Below, piece after piece: positions 26,701-34,659 of a stretch of DNA of 64,000 nt (the first letter of the stretch is position 1; the number at the start of each line of letters is the position of its first letter). The notes beneath the pieces were generated by a model. It was given only the letters and a program-made list of their open reading frames with translations, did no database searches and was not told where the DNA came from. Position numbers and translations under genes: made by a program. This DNA is from Salinilacustrithrix flava (GTDB lineage: Bacteria > Actinomycetota > Acidimicrobiia > Acidimicrobiales > Salinilacustritrichaceae), in assembly GCA_024128875.1 (NCBI GenBank), contig JAMYFF010000001.1, positions 434,001 to 498,000 on the forward strand, read 5' to 3'.

Positions 26701-27744
26701 GTGGCTGACCGCATGGCGCAGGGGACCGTCCGCGACGAGATGGAAGCGATCGCAGCCGCGACCACCACCAAGCCACCCCGCCTGCGACGGCGCACGGTCG
26801 TGCTCGACGACGGCCACCGGGTCGGCCTGTCCGTCTGCGGCGAGGGCGTCCCGCTCGTCATGATCCACGGCGTCATCGCCGAAGGCATGCTCTACGCCCG
26901 CACGCTCCGGCGGCTCGCCGGGGCCGGGTTCAAGGTCATCGCCATCGACAGCGCCGGCCACGGACGCACCGCCGGGCTCGGCCGGAAGGGCTGGACCTGG
27001 GAGGCCTACATCGACCTGCACGAGCAGGTGCTCGACCACCTCGGCATCGAGCGCGCCGTGTTCGTGGGCCACTCCATGGGCGGCCGGGTCGTCGTGGAGC
27101 TCGCCGCCCGCAACCCCGAGCGCGCCATCGCCGTGCTCCCGGTGAACGCCGCCATCGGCGGCCTGTGGGACCAGCTCACCGGCGCCGCCCGCTACGTGCC
27201 GTTCCTGTTCCCCCTCGGCATCGGCCTGCTCGTGACCGACACCGCCATCGGCGCGCTGCAGGGCCGCAAGCAGATGGGCGCGCTCGCCCGGCTCACCGCC
27301 CCGTCGCTGGCCCAGCGGGTCCGGGAGCTGCCGTCGCTGCCCGCCGCGATCTTCGCCACCGCCACGGCCAAGGGGTCCCTCGACCGGCTGCGCGCCCTCG
27401 GCCACGCTGACGTGCCGGTGATGGTCCTGCACGGCGACCGCGACCTCACCATCTGGTTCACCAACGCCCGCCAGGCCGCCGAGGCCGCCGGCGGCACGCT
27501 CGTGCGCATCGAGGGCGGCCTGCACTCCTGGCTGCTCGAGGACGCCGACAGCCTCCCCGCCGTCATCGGCTCCCTCCTCGACGGCGTGCTCGGCGAGGCG
27601 CTGGCCGAGCGGACGCCATCGATCGACGTCTGCTACGGCCCCGAGGCCCTCGCCCTCACCATCGACCGCCCGGTCTCCAAGCCGTACCAGCTCGAGCCCA
27701 GCCACAACTGGCGCATCGAACCCCTCACCCCCACTCCCTCCTGA
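26701..27744 (+). CDS. alpha/beta-hydrolase
   Basis: 347 aa. Oxyanion-hole region VPLVMIHGVIAEG, AIDSAGHGRT, nucleophile elbow VGHSMGGRVV (GxSxG), acid Asp in VMVLHGDRDLTIWF and catalytic His in IEGGLHSWLLEDAD give a complete triad. A long cap lies between strands 6 and 7. A poorly conserved extension of about 60 residues follows the core (APE-rich, ending HNWRIEPLTPTPS). Substrate unknown. The palindromic repeat begins 3 nt after its stop. Confidence 0.88.
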   Translation: MADRMAQGTVRDEMEAIAAATTTKPPRLRRRTVVLDDGHRVGLSVCGEGVPLVMIHGVIAEGMLYARTLRRLAGAGFKVIAIDSAGHGRTAGLGRKGWTWEAYIDLHEQVLDHLGIERAVFVGHSMGGRVVVELAARNPERAIAVLPVNAAIGGLWDQLTGAARYVPFLFPLGIGLLVTDTAIGALQGRKQMGALARLTAPSLAQRVRELPSLPAAIFATATAKGSLDRLRALGHADVPVMVLHGDRDLTIWFTNARQAAEAAGGTLVRIEGGLHSWLLEDADSLPAVIGSLLDGVLGEALAERTPSIDVCYGPEALALTIDRPVSKPYQLEPSHNWRIEPLTPTPS

Positions 27745-27746
27745 CC

Positions 27747-27795
27747 GTTCTGGCCAACACATCCCGCGTATCCGGGGGATTCGGTAGGCCAGTTC
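27747..27795. repeat. degenerate copy of a 50-bp palindromic repeat
   Basis: 49 bp beginning GTTCTGGCCAACACATCC and ending GGTAGGCCAGTTC. The outer arms match the consensus at 63239, while the inner stem is diverged. It lies between convergent genes, 24 nt before the end of the AbiEi-DUF559 gene. Confidence 0.75.
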
Positions 27796-27818
27796 GGGTC
27801 CCTCCACCAGGGCTTCGT

Positions 27819-28808
27819 TCACCAGGACTCCCACGGGGCGCGGGTCGGGCGGATCACGCGAGGCACGACCGGACCGGCCTCCACCTCGCGCAAGGCCGCG
27901 ACGATCCGATGCGGCTGGTGGAAGACGTCGTACTCCCACACCACCATGACCTCGAACCCGGCATCGACGAGGTCGTCATAGCGCTCGGCGTCGGCGGTGC
28001 GGGCGGTGATCGGCGAGTGCACGGCCTCGCCGTTGATCTCGAGGATGAGCGGCCGGCAGCGGTGTCGGTAGTCGACGACTCCGATACGGGCGTCGTCGCC
28101 ACCGACGGCGACCTGACGGTCCAGCCGGTCCCGCAGGTCGCAAGGCAGGGTCGACTCGAAGCGGTCTTCGAGGGCGGAGCCGGCCGGCTTGTAGTCCGGG
28201 GGTCTCGTCCGGAGCACCTCGCGGAAGACGACGATGCCGGATCGGCCCCGACCGCCGCTGCGCTCGCACAGCGCATGGATCCGGTGACCGTCGATGAGCC
28301 GGGATCGCCAGGCGTGGTCGAGGGTCGCTGCCGTGCGCAGCACCGCGATGTCGAAGCCGTTCGGCCCCCACTGGTGGGTCCACATCCCGGCCAGCCACAG
28401 CACGGTCTCCTCCGGTCGGCTCACCGGGATGTCGAGGTGCGTCGTCATCGACTCCGGAGTGAGATGTCGCAGGAGGTGCACCTGACCCAGTCGCGGACCG
28501 CGGACCAGGGTCCGCGACGTTCCGACGTGCGGTGTGGCAGGGCGGAAGCGACCGAACCCCCACAGCGCCGCCGCGCTCTTGCCCCAGATGCCGGCGTCGT
28601 CGCCGGTGTCGAGCACCGCAGCCATGAGGTGCTGCTCGCGGGATCGATCGGCGACCCGGTGGCGCAGCACCCGCGGGGTGAGGCGCTCGAGCTCTGGCTC
28701 GCGCTCCAAGATCCGACGTCGCTCGGCCGTGGTCAGCGTTCGCAGCTGACGGGTCGCGACGACGCCGCGCTGGACGCGAAGCAGCTGGATGACGGGTTCG
28801 GGCAGCAC
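27819..28808 (-). CDS. AbiEi-type winged-helix plus DUF559 (VSR-like nuclease fold) protein
   Basis: 329 aa from GTG 28808, preceded by GGAGG. The N-terminus (EPVIQLLRVQRGVVATRQLRTL, about residues 5-35) is the winged-helix opening of AbiEi-family antitoxins of type IV systems. The C-terminus (IGVVDYRHRCRPLILEING, then DAERYDDLVDAGFEVMVVWEYDVFH) has the E-x-D/K-like core and terminal helix of the DUF559/very-short-patch-repair endonuclease fold. No AbiEii nucleotidyltransferase toxin lies next to it, so it is not a standard AbiE pair. Palindromic repeats stand on both sides of the gene. Confidence 0.8.
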   Translation of the reverse strand: MLPEPVIQLLRVQRGVVATRQLRTLTTAERRRILEREPELERLTPRVLRHRVADRSREQHLMAAVLDTGDDAGIWGKSAAALWGFGRFRPATPHVGTSRTLVRGPRLGQVHLLRHLTPESMTTHLDIPVSRPEETVLWLAGMWTHQWGPNGFDIAVLRTAATLDHAWRSRLIDGHRIHALCERSGGRGRSGIVVFREVLRTRPPDYKPAGSALEDRFESTLPCDLRDRLDRQVAVGGDDARIGVVDYRHRCRPLILEINGEAVHSPITARTADAERYDDLVDAGFEVMVVWEYDVFHQPHRIVAALREVEAGPVVPRVIRPTRAPWESW

Positions 28809-28918
28809 GAACGACCTCCTCGACCAGCTCCGTGTGGAGCGGTGAGGGGCGACGTGGACCGGCCACCCGACGTGCGCCGAACGGTACGTGCCATCGGGGA
28901 CAAGAAGGTCCCGAGCCC

Positions 28919-28968
28919 GAACTGGCCTACGGATTCCCTCACATGTGGGGGAATCCGTAGGCCAGAAC
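28919..28968. repeat. 50-bp palindromic repeat, copy 2
   Basis: Right arm (28947-28968) is identical to the consensus. The left arm differs at three positions and the loop at one. It sits between the divergent AbiEi-DUF559 and mscR genes, with TAGGTT (a likely mscR -10, 28977-28982) only 9 nt beyond it, so it overlaps the -35 region of mscR. Confidence 0.85.
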
Positions 28969-29013
28969 AATCGGGGTAGGTTCCCGCGGACCGACGAGGC
29001 AGAGGAGACGGCC

Positions 29014-30102
29014 GTGGCGCACGAGGTCCGGGGAGTGGTGGCGAGGGGCAAGGGTGCGCCCGTCACGGTGGAGACGATCCTGGTGCCGGACCCCGGGCCG
29101 GGCGAGGCGCTGGTGCAGGTCCAGGCGTGCGGGGTGTGCCACACCGACCTGCACTACCGGGAAGGTGGCATCAACGACGACTTCCCGTTCCTGCTCGGGC
29201 ACGAGGCCGCCGGTGTGGTCGAGGCCGTGGGTGACGACGTCACCTCCGTGGCGCCGGGCGACTTCGTGGTCCTGAACTGGCGGGCGGTGTGCGGTGAGTG
29301 CCGGGCGTGCGAGCGGGGCCAGCCCCACCTGTGCTTCGACACGCACAACGCGACCCAGAAGATGACGCTGGCCGACGGCACCGAGCTGTCGCCGGCGCTC
29401 GGCATCGGGGCGTTCGCCGACAAGACCCTCGTCGCCGCCGGGCAGTGCACGAAGGTCAACCCCCAGGCCGACCCGGCCGCCGCCGGGCTCCTCGGGTGCG
29501 GCGTGATGGCCGGCTACGGCGCCGCCGCCCACACCGGTCAGATCGGTGAAGGCCAGAGCATCGCCGTGTTCGGCTGCGGCGGCGTCGGCATGGCCGCCCT
29601 CGCGGCGGCGAAGCTGCGGAACGCGACGACGATCATCGCCGTCGACCTCGATCCGAAGAAGCTCGAGCTGGCGAGGTCCTTCGGCGCCACCCACACCGTG
29701 AACCCGAACGACGGCGACGCGGTCGAGGCGATCAAGGCGCTCACCGGTGGCTTCGGTGTCGACGTGTGCGTCGAAGCCGTCGGCAACCCCAAGGTCCTCG
29801 AGCAGTGCTTCTACGCGCGGGACCTGGCCGGCACGGTGGTGCAGGTGGGCGTGCCGACGCCGGACATGCAGTTCCCCGACATCCCGATGATCGACTTCTT
29901 CGGCCACGGCGGGGCGCTGAAGCCGTCGTGGTACGGCGACTGCCTGCCGTCGCGGGACTTCCCCGCGCTGGTGGAGCTGTTCCTGCAGGGCCGGTTCCCG
30001 CTCGGCGACTTCGTGTCGGAGCGGATCGGCATCGACGACGTGGAGGAGGCGTTCCACAAGATGGAGCGAGGCGAGGTCCTGCGATCGGTGGTGGTGCTGT
30101 GA
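29014..30102 (+). CDS. mscR: S-(hydroxymethyl)mycothiol dehydrogenase (mycothiol-dependent formaldehyde dehydrogenase)
   Basis: 362 aa zinc-dependent medium-chain dehydrogenase. Catalytic zinc ligands C42 (GVCHTD) and H63 (LLGHEAAG). Structural zinc cysteines C93, C96, C99 and C107. NAD-binding [10 protein letters not shown]. The stretch [15 protein letters not shown]...[25 protein letters not shown] is diagnostic of the MscR/MD-FALDH group, which oxidises S-hydroxymethyl-mycothiol to the formate level. GTG 29014 has GAGGAGA upstream. It overlaps the downstream MBL gene by one base, the same order as Rv2259-Rv2260 in Mycobacterium tuberculosis. Confidence 0.93.
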   Translation: MAHEVRGVVARGKGAPVTVETILVPDPGPGEALVQVQACGVCHTDLHYREGGINDDFPFLLGHEAAGVVEAVGDDVTSVAPGDFVVLNWRAVCGECRACERGQPHLCFDTHNATQKMTLADGTELSPALGIGAFADKTLVAAGQCTKVNPQADPAAAGLLGCGVMAGYGAAAHTGQIGEGQSIAVFGCGGVGMAALAAAKLRNATTIIAVDLDPKKLELARSFGATHTVNPNDGDAVEAIKALTGGFGVDVCVEAVGNPKVLEQCFYARDLAGTVVQVGVPTPDMQFPDIPMIDFFGHGGALKPSWYGDCLPSRDFPALVELFLQGRFPLGDFVSERIGIDDVEEAFHKMERGEVLRSVVVL

Positions 30103-30746
30103 TGGCCCCCACCACCGCGCGCATCCAGAAGGTGGTCACGTCGGGCATCTTCAGCCTCGACGGCGAGGACCACGAGGTCGACAACAACATCTGGCTGTAC
30201 GGAGACGACGACGAGGTCGTGGTCATCGACGCGGCCCACGACCACCGCCCGATCCTCGCTGCGATCGGCGACCGCACGGTCGTCGCGATCGTGCTGACCC
30301 ACGGGCACAACGACCACATCAACGCGGCCGCCGCCCTCGCCGACGCCACCGGCGCCCCGATGCTCGTGCACGAGGACGACCGGATGCTGTGGGAGGTCGT
30401 CTACCCCCACCGGGGCCCGAACGGCACGCTCGCCGACGGCGACACGGTGTCGGTCGCCGGCGAGTCGCTGCGGGTGCTGCACACACCGGGCCACTCCCCC
30501 GGCGGCATCTGCCTGCTCACCGACCCCGACGGCGCCAACCCAGGCCACGTGTTCGGCGGCGACACCCTCTTCAACGGCGGGCCAGGCGCGACCGGACGGT
30601 CGTTCTCCAGCTTCGACACGATCATCGAGTCGATCAAGACGAAGCTGCTGACGCTGCCGCCCGAGACGGTCGTGCACACCGGTCACGGCGACGACACCAC
30701 CGTCGGGGCCGAGGCGCCCGGCATCGAGGCCGCCGGCGGCTCCTGA
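30102..30746 (+). CDS. metallo-beta-lactamase-fold hydrolase, partner of mscR (Rv2260-like)
   Basis: 214 aa glyoxalase-II-like hydrolase: THGHNDHINAA (HxHxDH complete), TPGHSPGGICL, FGGDTLFNGGPGATGR and VHTGHGDDT. The gene follows mscR with a TGATG overlap, a pairing conserved in mycothiol-producing actinobacteria. It probably hydrolyses the S-formyl-mycothiol product or a related thioester, completing formaldehyde detoxification (inference from context). Confidence 0.9.
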   Translation: MAPTTARIQKVVTSGIFSLDGEDHEVDNNIWLYGDDDEVVVIDAAHDHRPILAAIGDRTVVAIVLTHGHNDHINAAAALADATGAPMLVHEDDRMLWEVVYPHRGPNGTLADGDTVSVAGESLRVLHTPGHSPGGICLLTDPDGANPGHVFGGDTLFNGGPGATGRSFSSFDTIIESIKTKLLTLPPETVVHTGHGDDTTVGAEAPGIEAAGGS

Positions 30747-30753
30747 CCCCGAG

Positions 30754-32523
30754 TCAGTCGAGCAGCGCCTCGGGCACGTCCACGACCCGGGCCCGCAGCC
30801 ACTCCCCCAGGCTCTTGGCCTGCGCGTCGTTGCGGGTCGAGGCGGCCACGCCCTCCTGCAGCAGCCCGCGGACGACGAAGTTGATGGCCCGCAGGTTGGG
30901 CAGGGGGTACCGGTCGACGACGAGGTCGTCGGTCTCGGGCAGGAGCTGCTGGAAGCGCTCGGTGGTGAGCAGGCCGTCGAGCCAGGGCCAGGCCTCGTCG
31001 CTGCGCACGAACACCCCGACGTTGGCGTCGCCGCCCTTGTCGCCGGAGCGGGCGCCGACGATCGAACCGAGTGGCGCCCGCGTGGTGGGGCCGGCGGGCG
31101 CATGGCCCGCCGGGCCGGGCACCGGCTCGATCGTCGGCCCCCGCGACCCGGGGAACGTGGAGGGGACCTCACGGGTGTCGCCGCCGAGGACGGTGACGTG
31201 GGCAGGCACGAGGTCGGCCCCCACGAGGGCGGGCCGGTACACGCCGTAGGGACCGCCGCCGGACGGACCACCCGAGGGGCTGTAGAGGCCGGGGATGCTG
31301 GCCAGCGCGGTCTCGATCAGCGCGCCGGTGAACGCCCGGCCGACCTTGCGCTCGTCGGGGTCCTTCACGATCAGGCGCCAGATGGCGGTGGCGGCCTCGT
31401 TGCTGGCGGGGTCGTCGTGCTCGGTGCGCTCGATGCGGGACGTCACGCTGGCGAAGTCGTCCGGACCGTACGGGCACGCAGCCCAGAAGGCGGCTTCGGC
31501 GGCCGCGGCCTTGGCCTCGATGTCCAGGCCGGTGAGGGCGACCGACACCTGGTTGCGGTGACCGCCCAGCTCGTTCATCGCCACCTTGAGCGTGTCGGGC
31601 GGGGCCTCGCCGCGGACGCCGCTGATGCGCACCCGGTCGGGGCCGACCTCGTCGACGGTGATGGTGTCGAAGCGGGCGGTGACGTCGGGACCGAGGTAGC
31701 GGGGTCCGCCGATCTCGTACAGCAGCTGGGAGGTGACGGTGCCGACCGAGACCTGGCCGCCGGTGCCGTCGTGCTTGCCGATCACGCACGAGCCGTCGGC
31801 GGCCACCTCGGCCCACGGGAAGCCGACCCGCTCCAAGCCGGGCACCTCGGTGAAGAACGAGTAGTTGCCACCGGTGGCCTGGGCGCTGCACTCGATGACG
31901 TGGCCGGCGACGACCGCGCCGGCGAGCTCGTCGAGGTCGGTCCGGGACCAGCCGTGGTGCCACGCCGCCGGACCGCAGGCGACGGCGGCGTCGGTGACGC
32001 GACCGGTGATGACGATGTCGGCGCCCCGCTCCAGCGCGTCGACGACGCCCCAGCACCCCAGGTAGGCGTTGGCCGACAGGTACGCGCTGACGTCACCCAG
32101 GTCGCCGGCCTCGTCGAAGGGCGCCAGCGCACCGGCCTCGGCCAGCTCCGCCGCCCGGGGGAGGAGGTCGTCGCCGGTGACGTAGGCGATCGTCGGCAAC
32201 AGGCCCAGCTTGTCGGCCACCTCGTGCACCGCCTCGGCGCAGCCGTCGGGGTCGAGGCCGCCGGCGTTGGAGACGACCTTGATGCCCCGGTCGAGGCAGG
32301 TGCCCATGACCTGCTCCATCTGGGTGACGAAGGTGCGGGCGAACCCGCCTCGGGGTCGGGAGGCCCGGCTGCGGGCCAGGATGAGCATGGTCAGCTCGGC
32401 CAGCCAGTCGCCCGTGAGCACGTCGATGGGGCCGCCTTCGACCATCTCCCGGGCGCCGGACAGGCGGTCGCCGTAGAAGCCGGAGCAGTTGGCGATGCGG
32501 ATGGGGCTGGTCGGCTCGGTCAT
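30754..32523 (-). CDS. AtuA-family protein (DUF1446)
   Basis: 589 aa with the two AtuA modules. The large N-terminal domain (IRIANCSGFYGDRLSGAREMVEGG, VVSNAGGLDPDGCAEAV, ADIVITGRVTDAAVACGPAAWHHGW) covers about residues 1-450. The C-terminal small domain (LGSIVGARSGDKGGDANVGVFV ... LPNLRAINFVVRGLL) covers about 480-589. AtuA is needed for acyclic terpene (citronellol/geraniol) breakdown in Pseudomonas, but its biochemical role is unknown. It is encoded after and overlaps by 4 nt a biotin-dependent carboxylase, the same association as in atu clusters. Confidence 0.87.
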   Translation of the reverse strand: MTEPTSPIRIANCSGFYGDRLSGAREMVEGGPIDVLTGDWLAELTMLILARSRASRPRGGFARTFVTQMEQVMGTCLDRGIKVVSNAGGLDPDGCAEAVHEVADKLGLLPTIAYVTGDDLLPRAAELAEAGALAPFDEAGDLGDVSAYLSANAYLGCWGVVDALERGADIVITGRVTDAAVACGPAAWHHGWSRTDLDELAGAVVAGHVIECSAQATGGNYSFFTEVPGLERVGFPWAEVAADGSCVIGKHDGTGGQVSVGTVTSQLLYEIGGPRYLGPDVTARFDTITVDEVGPDRVRISGVRGEAPPDTLKVAMNELGGHRNQVSVALTGLDIEAKAAAAEAAFWAACPYGPDDFASVTSRIERTEHDDPASNEAATAIWRLIVKDPDERKVGRAFTGALIETALASIPGLYSPSGGPSGGGPYGVYRPALVGADLVPAHVTVLGGDTREVPSTFPGSRGPTIEPVPGPAGHAPAGPTTRAPLGSIVGARSGDKGGDANVGVFVRSDEAWPWLDGLLTTERFQQLLPETDDLVVDRYPLPNLRAINFVVRGLLQEGVAASTRNDAQAKSLGEWLRARVVDVPEALLD

Positions 32524-34589
32524 GGCTCGGGGTGGTCGAGCAGCACGAGCACGTCGCCGGCGTCGACCCGCTGGCCGGCGGCGACCTTGACCTCGGTGAC
32601 GGTGGCGGCCGCCGGGGCGGTGATCTTGTGCTCCATCTTCATGGCCTCCACCACGACGAGGAGCTGACCGTCCTCGACGTCGTCGCCCTCCTCGACGTGC
32701 ACCGACAGCACCGTGCCGGGCAGCGGGGACACCGGCCCGCCACCGGCGGCCGCGGCATCGTGGTCCTGGAAGCGCGGCGCCCGGTGCCAGGTGGTGCGAC
32801 CGGCCGGACCCGAGACGTGGGTCTCGTCGCCGTCGCGCTCGACGGTGAGGTGGCGGCGGACGCCCTCCAGCTCGACGCTGATGCCGGACCGTCCGCCCTG
32901 GGCGCTGGCCGTGGCCCGGACCTCGGCGCGGCGGCGGGTGTCCTCGGACAGCGATCCGTCCTCGGTCGGGGTCGGGAACGGGCCGACGAGCACGTGGTAC
33001 CGGCCGTCGCCCGACGCCTCGAGCTCGACGTCGAGCTCGTCGCCCCGACCGTCGATCCAGGTCGACCGCTGGCCCTGCGTGCGCAGGTTCCGCCAGCCAG
33101 ATGGTGCGAACCCCCAGTGCCGGTCGTCGGCGCGCGCGGCACGCTCGTCGGCGATGGCGGCGGCGAGGAGCTGGGCGACCCGGTCGTCGCCGGTGGGACC
33201 GGCGGCGTGCGCGACGTCGGGGTGCTCGTCGAGGTAGGCGGTGGGGGTGCGGGCGGCGAGGAAGTCCTCCTCGACCAGGAGGGCGGCCATGGCGTCGACG
33301 TTCGTGCGCACCCCGGTGACCACCGCGCTGCGCAGCGCCCGGGCCAGCACGGCTGCGGCCTCGGACCGGGTGGGGGCGTGCGAGATCACCTTGGCGAGCA
33401 GCGAGTCGTAGTCGGCGGACACGACGCTGCCGGCCCGGAACCCGGTGTCGACCCGGACTGCCGCTACATCCGCACTGCCAGTTTCGAGAGGGTTCGCCCC
33501 CGCGAGCGTCCCGATCTGGAAGCGGGTGACGGTGCCGGTGGAGGGGAGCCAGCCGGCGGCGGGGTCCTCGGCGACGACCCGGACCTCGATGGCGTGGCCG
33601 TCGAAGCGGACGTCGTCCTGGGTGAGGGGCAGGGCCTCGCCGGCGGCGACCCGCAGCTGCAGCTCGACCAGGTCGAGGCCGGTGACCGCTTCGGTGACCG
33701 GGTGCTCCACCTGCAGGCGGGTGTTGACCTCGAGGAAGCTGATCGTCGCTGCCTCACCAGGAGCAGGGTCACCCACCATGAACTCGACCGTGCCGGCGCT
33801 GCGGTAGCCGATGTGGCGGGCGAGGGCGAGCGCGCCGTCGCACAGCGCGGCACGGATCTCTGGCGTGATGCCGGCCGAGGGCGACTCCTCCAGCACCTTC
33901 TGGTTGCGGCGCTGGATCGAGCACTCCCGCTCGCCGAGGTGGATCACGTTGCCGTGGGCGTCGCCGACGATCTGGACCTCGACGTGGCGGCCCCGCTCGA
34001 TGTAGGGCTCCACGAACACGGTGCCGTCGCCGAAGGCGGAGTCGGCCTCGCGGGATGCGGCCACCACGGCCTCGGGCAGCTGCTCGGCGGACCGCACGAT
34101 GCGCATGCCCCGACCGCCGCCGCCGGCGGCCGCCTTGACCAGGGCGGGCATGGGCAGGCCGTCGGGGACGTGGCCGGGCCGGACCTCGACCGCCTCGGTG
34201 GTGGGCACGCCGGCCTCGACCGCGGCGCGCTTGGCCGCGATCTTGTCGCCGAGGAGCGAGATCTGCTCCGGCGTCGGCCCGACCCAGATCAACCCGGCGT
34301 CGACGACCATGTGGGCGACGTCGGCCCGCTCGGCCAGGAAGCCGTAGCCCGGGTGGACGGCGTCGCAGCCGGCGTCGAGCGCGGCCTGGATGACGGCCTC
34401 GGCGCGCAGGTAGGACTCGGTCGGGGTGGAGCCGCCGAGGGCGACCGCGAGGTCGACGACGTCGACGTGGAGCGCGTCGACGTCGGACGTGGAGTACACG
34501 CCGACGGTGTCGATGCCGAGCCGGTGGGCGGTGCGGGCGATGCGCACCGCGATCTCGCCCCGGTTGGCGATGAGCAGCCGCCGGATCAC
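32520..34589 (-). CDS. acyl-CoA carboxylase alpha subunit (biotin carboxylase plus biotin carrier)
   Basis: 689 aa. Biotin carboxylase domain about 1-450: MIRRLLIANRGEIAVRIART, ATP-grasp KAAAGGGGRGMR, VEVQIVGDAHGNVIHLGERECS and EVNTRLQVEHPVTE. A variable BT-like region follows. A C-terminal biotinyl domain has the biotinylation motif VVEAMKMEHKI, where Lys receives biotin. It carboxylates biotin for transfer by the beta subunit encoded upstream. GTG 34589 follows a G-rich ribosome binding site. A palindromic repeat lies 12 nt before the start. Confidence 0.92.
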   Translation of the reverse strand: MIRRLLIANRGEIAVRIARTAHRLGIDTVGVYSTSDVDALHVDVVDLAVALGGSTPTESYLRAEAVIQAALDAGCDAVHPGYGFLAERADVAHMVVDAGLIWVGPTPEQISLLGDKIAAKRAAVEAGVPTTEAVEVRPGHVPDGLPMPALVKAAAGGGGRGMRIVRSAEQLPEAVVAASREADSAFGDGTVFVEPYIERGRHVEVQIVGDAHGNVIHLGERECSIQRRNQKVLEESPSAGITPEIRAALCDGALALARHIGYRSAGTVEFMVGDPAPGEAATISFLEVNTRLQVEHPVTEAVTGLDLVELQLRVAAGEALPLTQDDVRFDGHAIEVRVVAEDPAAGWLPSTGTVTRFQIGTLAGANPLETGSADVAAVRVDTGFRAGSVVSADYDSLLAKVISHAPTRSEAAAVLARALRSAVVTGVRTNVDAMAALLVEEDFLAARTPTAYLDEHPDVAHAAGPTGDDRVAQLLAAAIADERAARADDRHWGFAPSGWRNLRTQGQRSTWIDGRGDELDVELEASGDGRYHVLVGPFPTPTEDGSLSEDTRRRAEVRATASAQGGRSGISVELEGVRRHLTVERDGDETHVSGPAGRTTWHRAPRFQDHDAAAAGGGPVSPLPGTVLSVHVEEGDDVEDGQLLVVVEAMKMEHKITAPAAATVTEVKVAAGQRVDAGDVLVLLDHPEP

Positions 34590-34601
34590 GCCCCCACCCC
34601 C

Positions 34602-34651
34602 GTTCTTGTATGCGGATTCCCCCGCATGCGCGGGAATGTGTAGGCCAGAAC
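34602..34651. repeat. 50-bp palindromic repeat, copy 3
   Basis: Begins GTTCTTGTATGCGGATTC and ends TGTGTAGGCCAGAAC. The loop is GCATGC. Both arms carry substitutions, including the TGGCC-to-TTGTA change. It lies inside the carboxylase operon, between the beta- and alpha-subunit genes. Confidence 0.8.
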
Positions 34652-34659
34652 GGTCATCG

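Noticed and set aside
27819..28808. A complete type IV AbiE toxin-antitoxin pair
   Set aside because: No AbiEii-type nucleotidyltransferase gene flanks the AbiEi-like protein. Its C-terminus is DUF559-like instead.
32532..34643. A 703-codon open frame on the plus strand opposite the biotin carboxylase gene, and similar long antisense frames such as 19008-21410 and 15033-16505
   Set aside because: In very GC-rich DNA the strand opposite a real gene stays open. The translations are low-complexity Ala/Gly/Arg strings with no domain, while the opposing frames carry full catalytic motifs.
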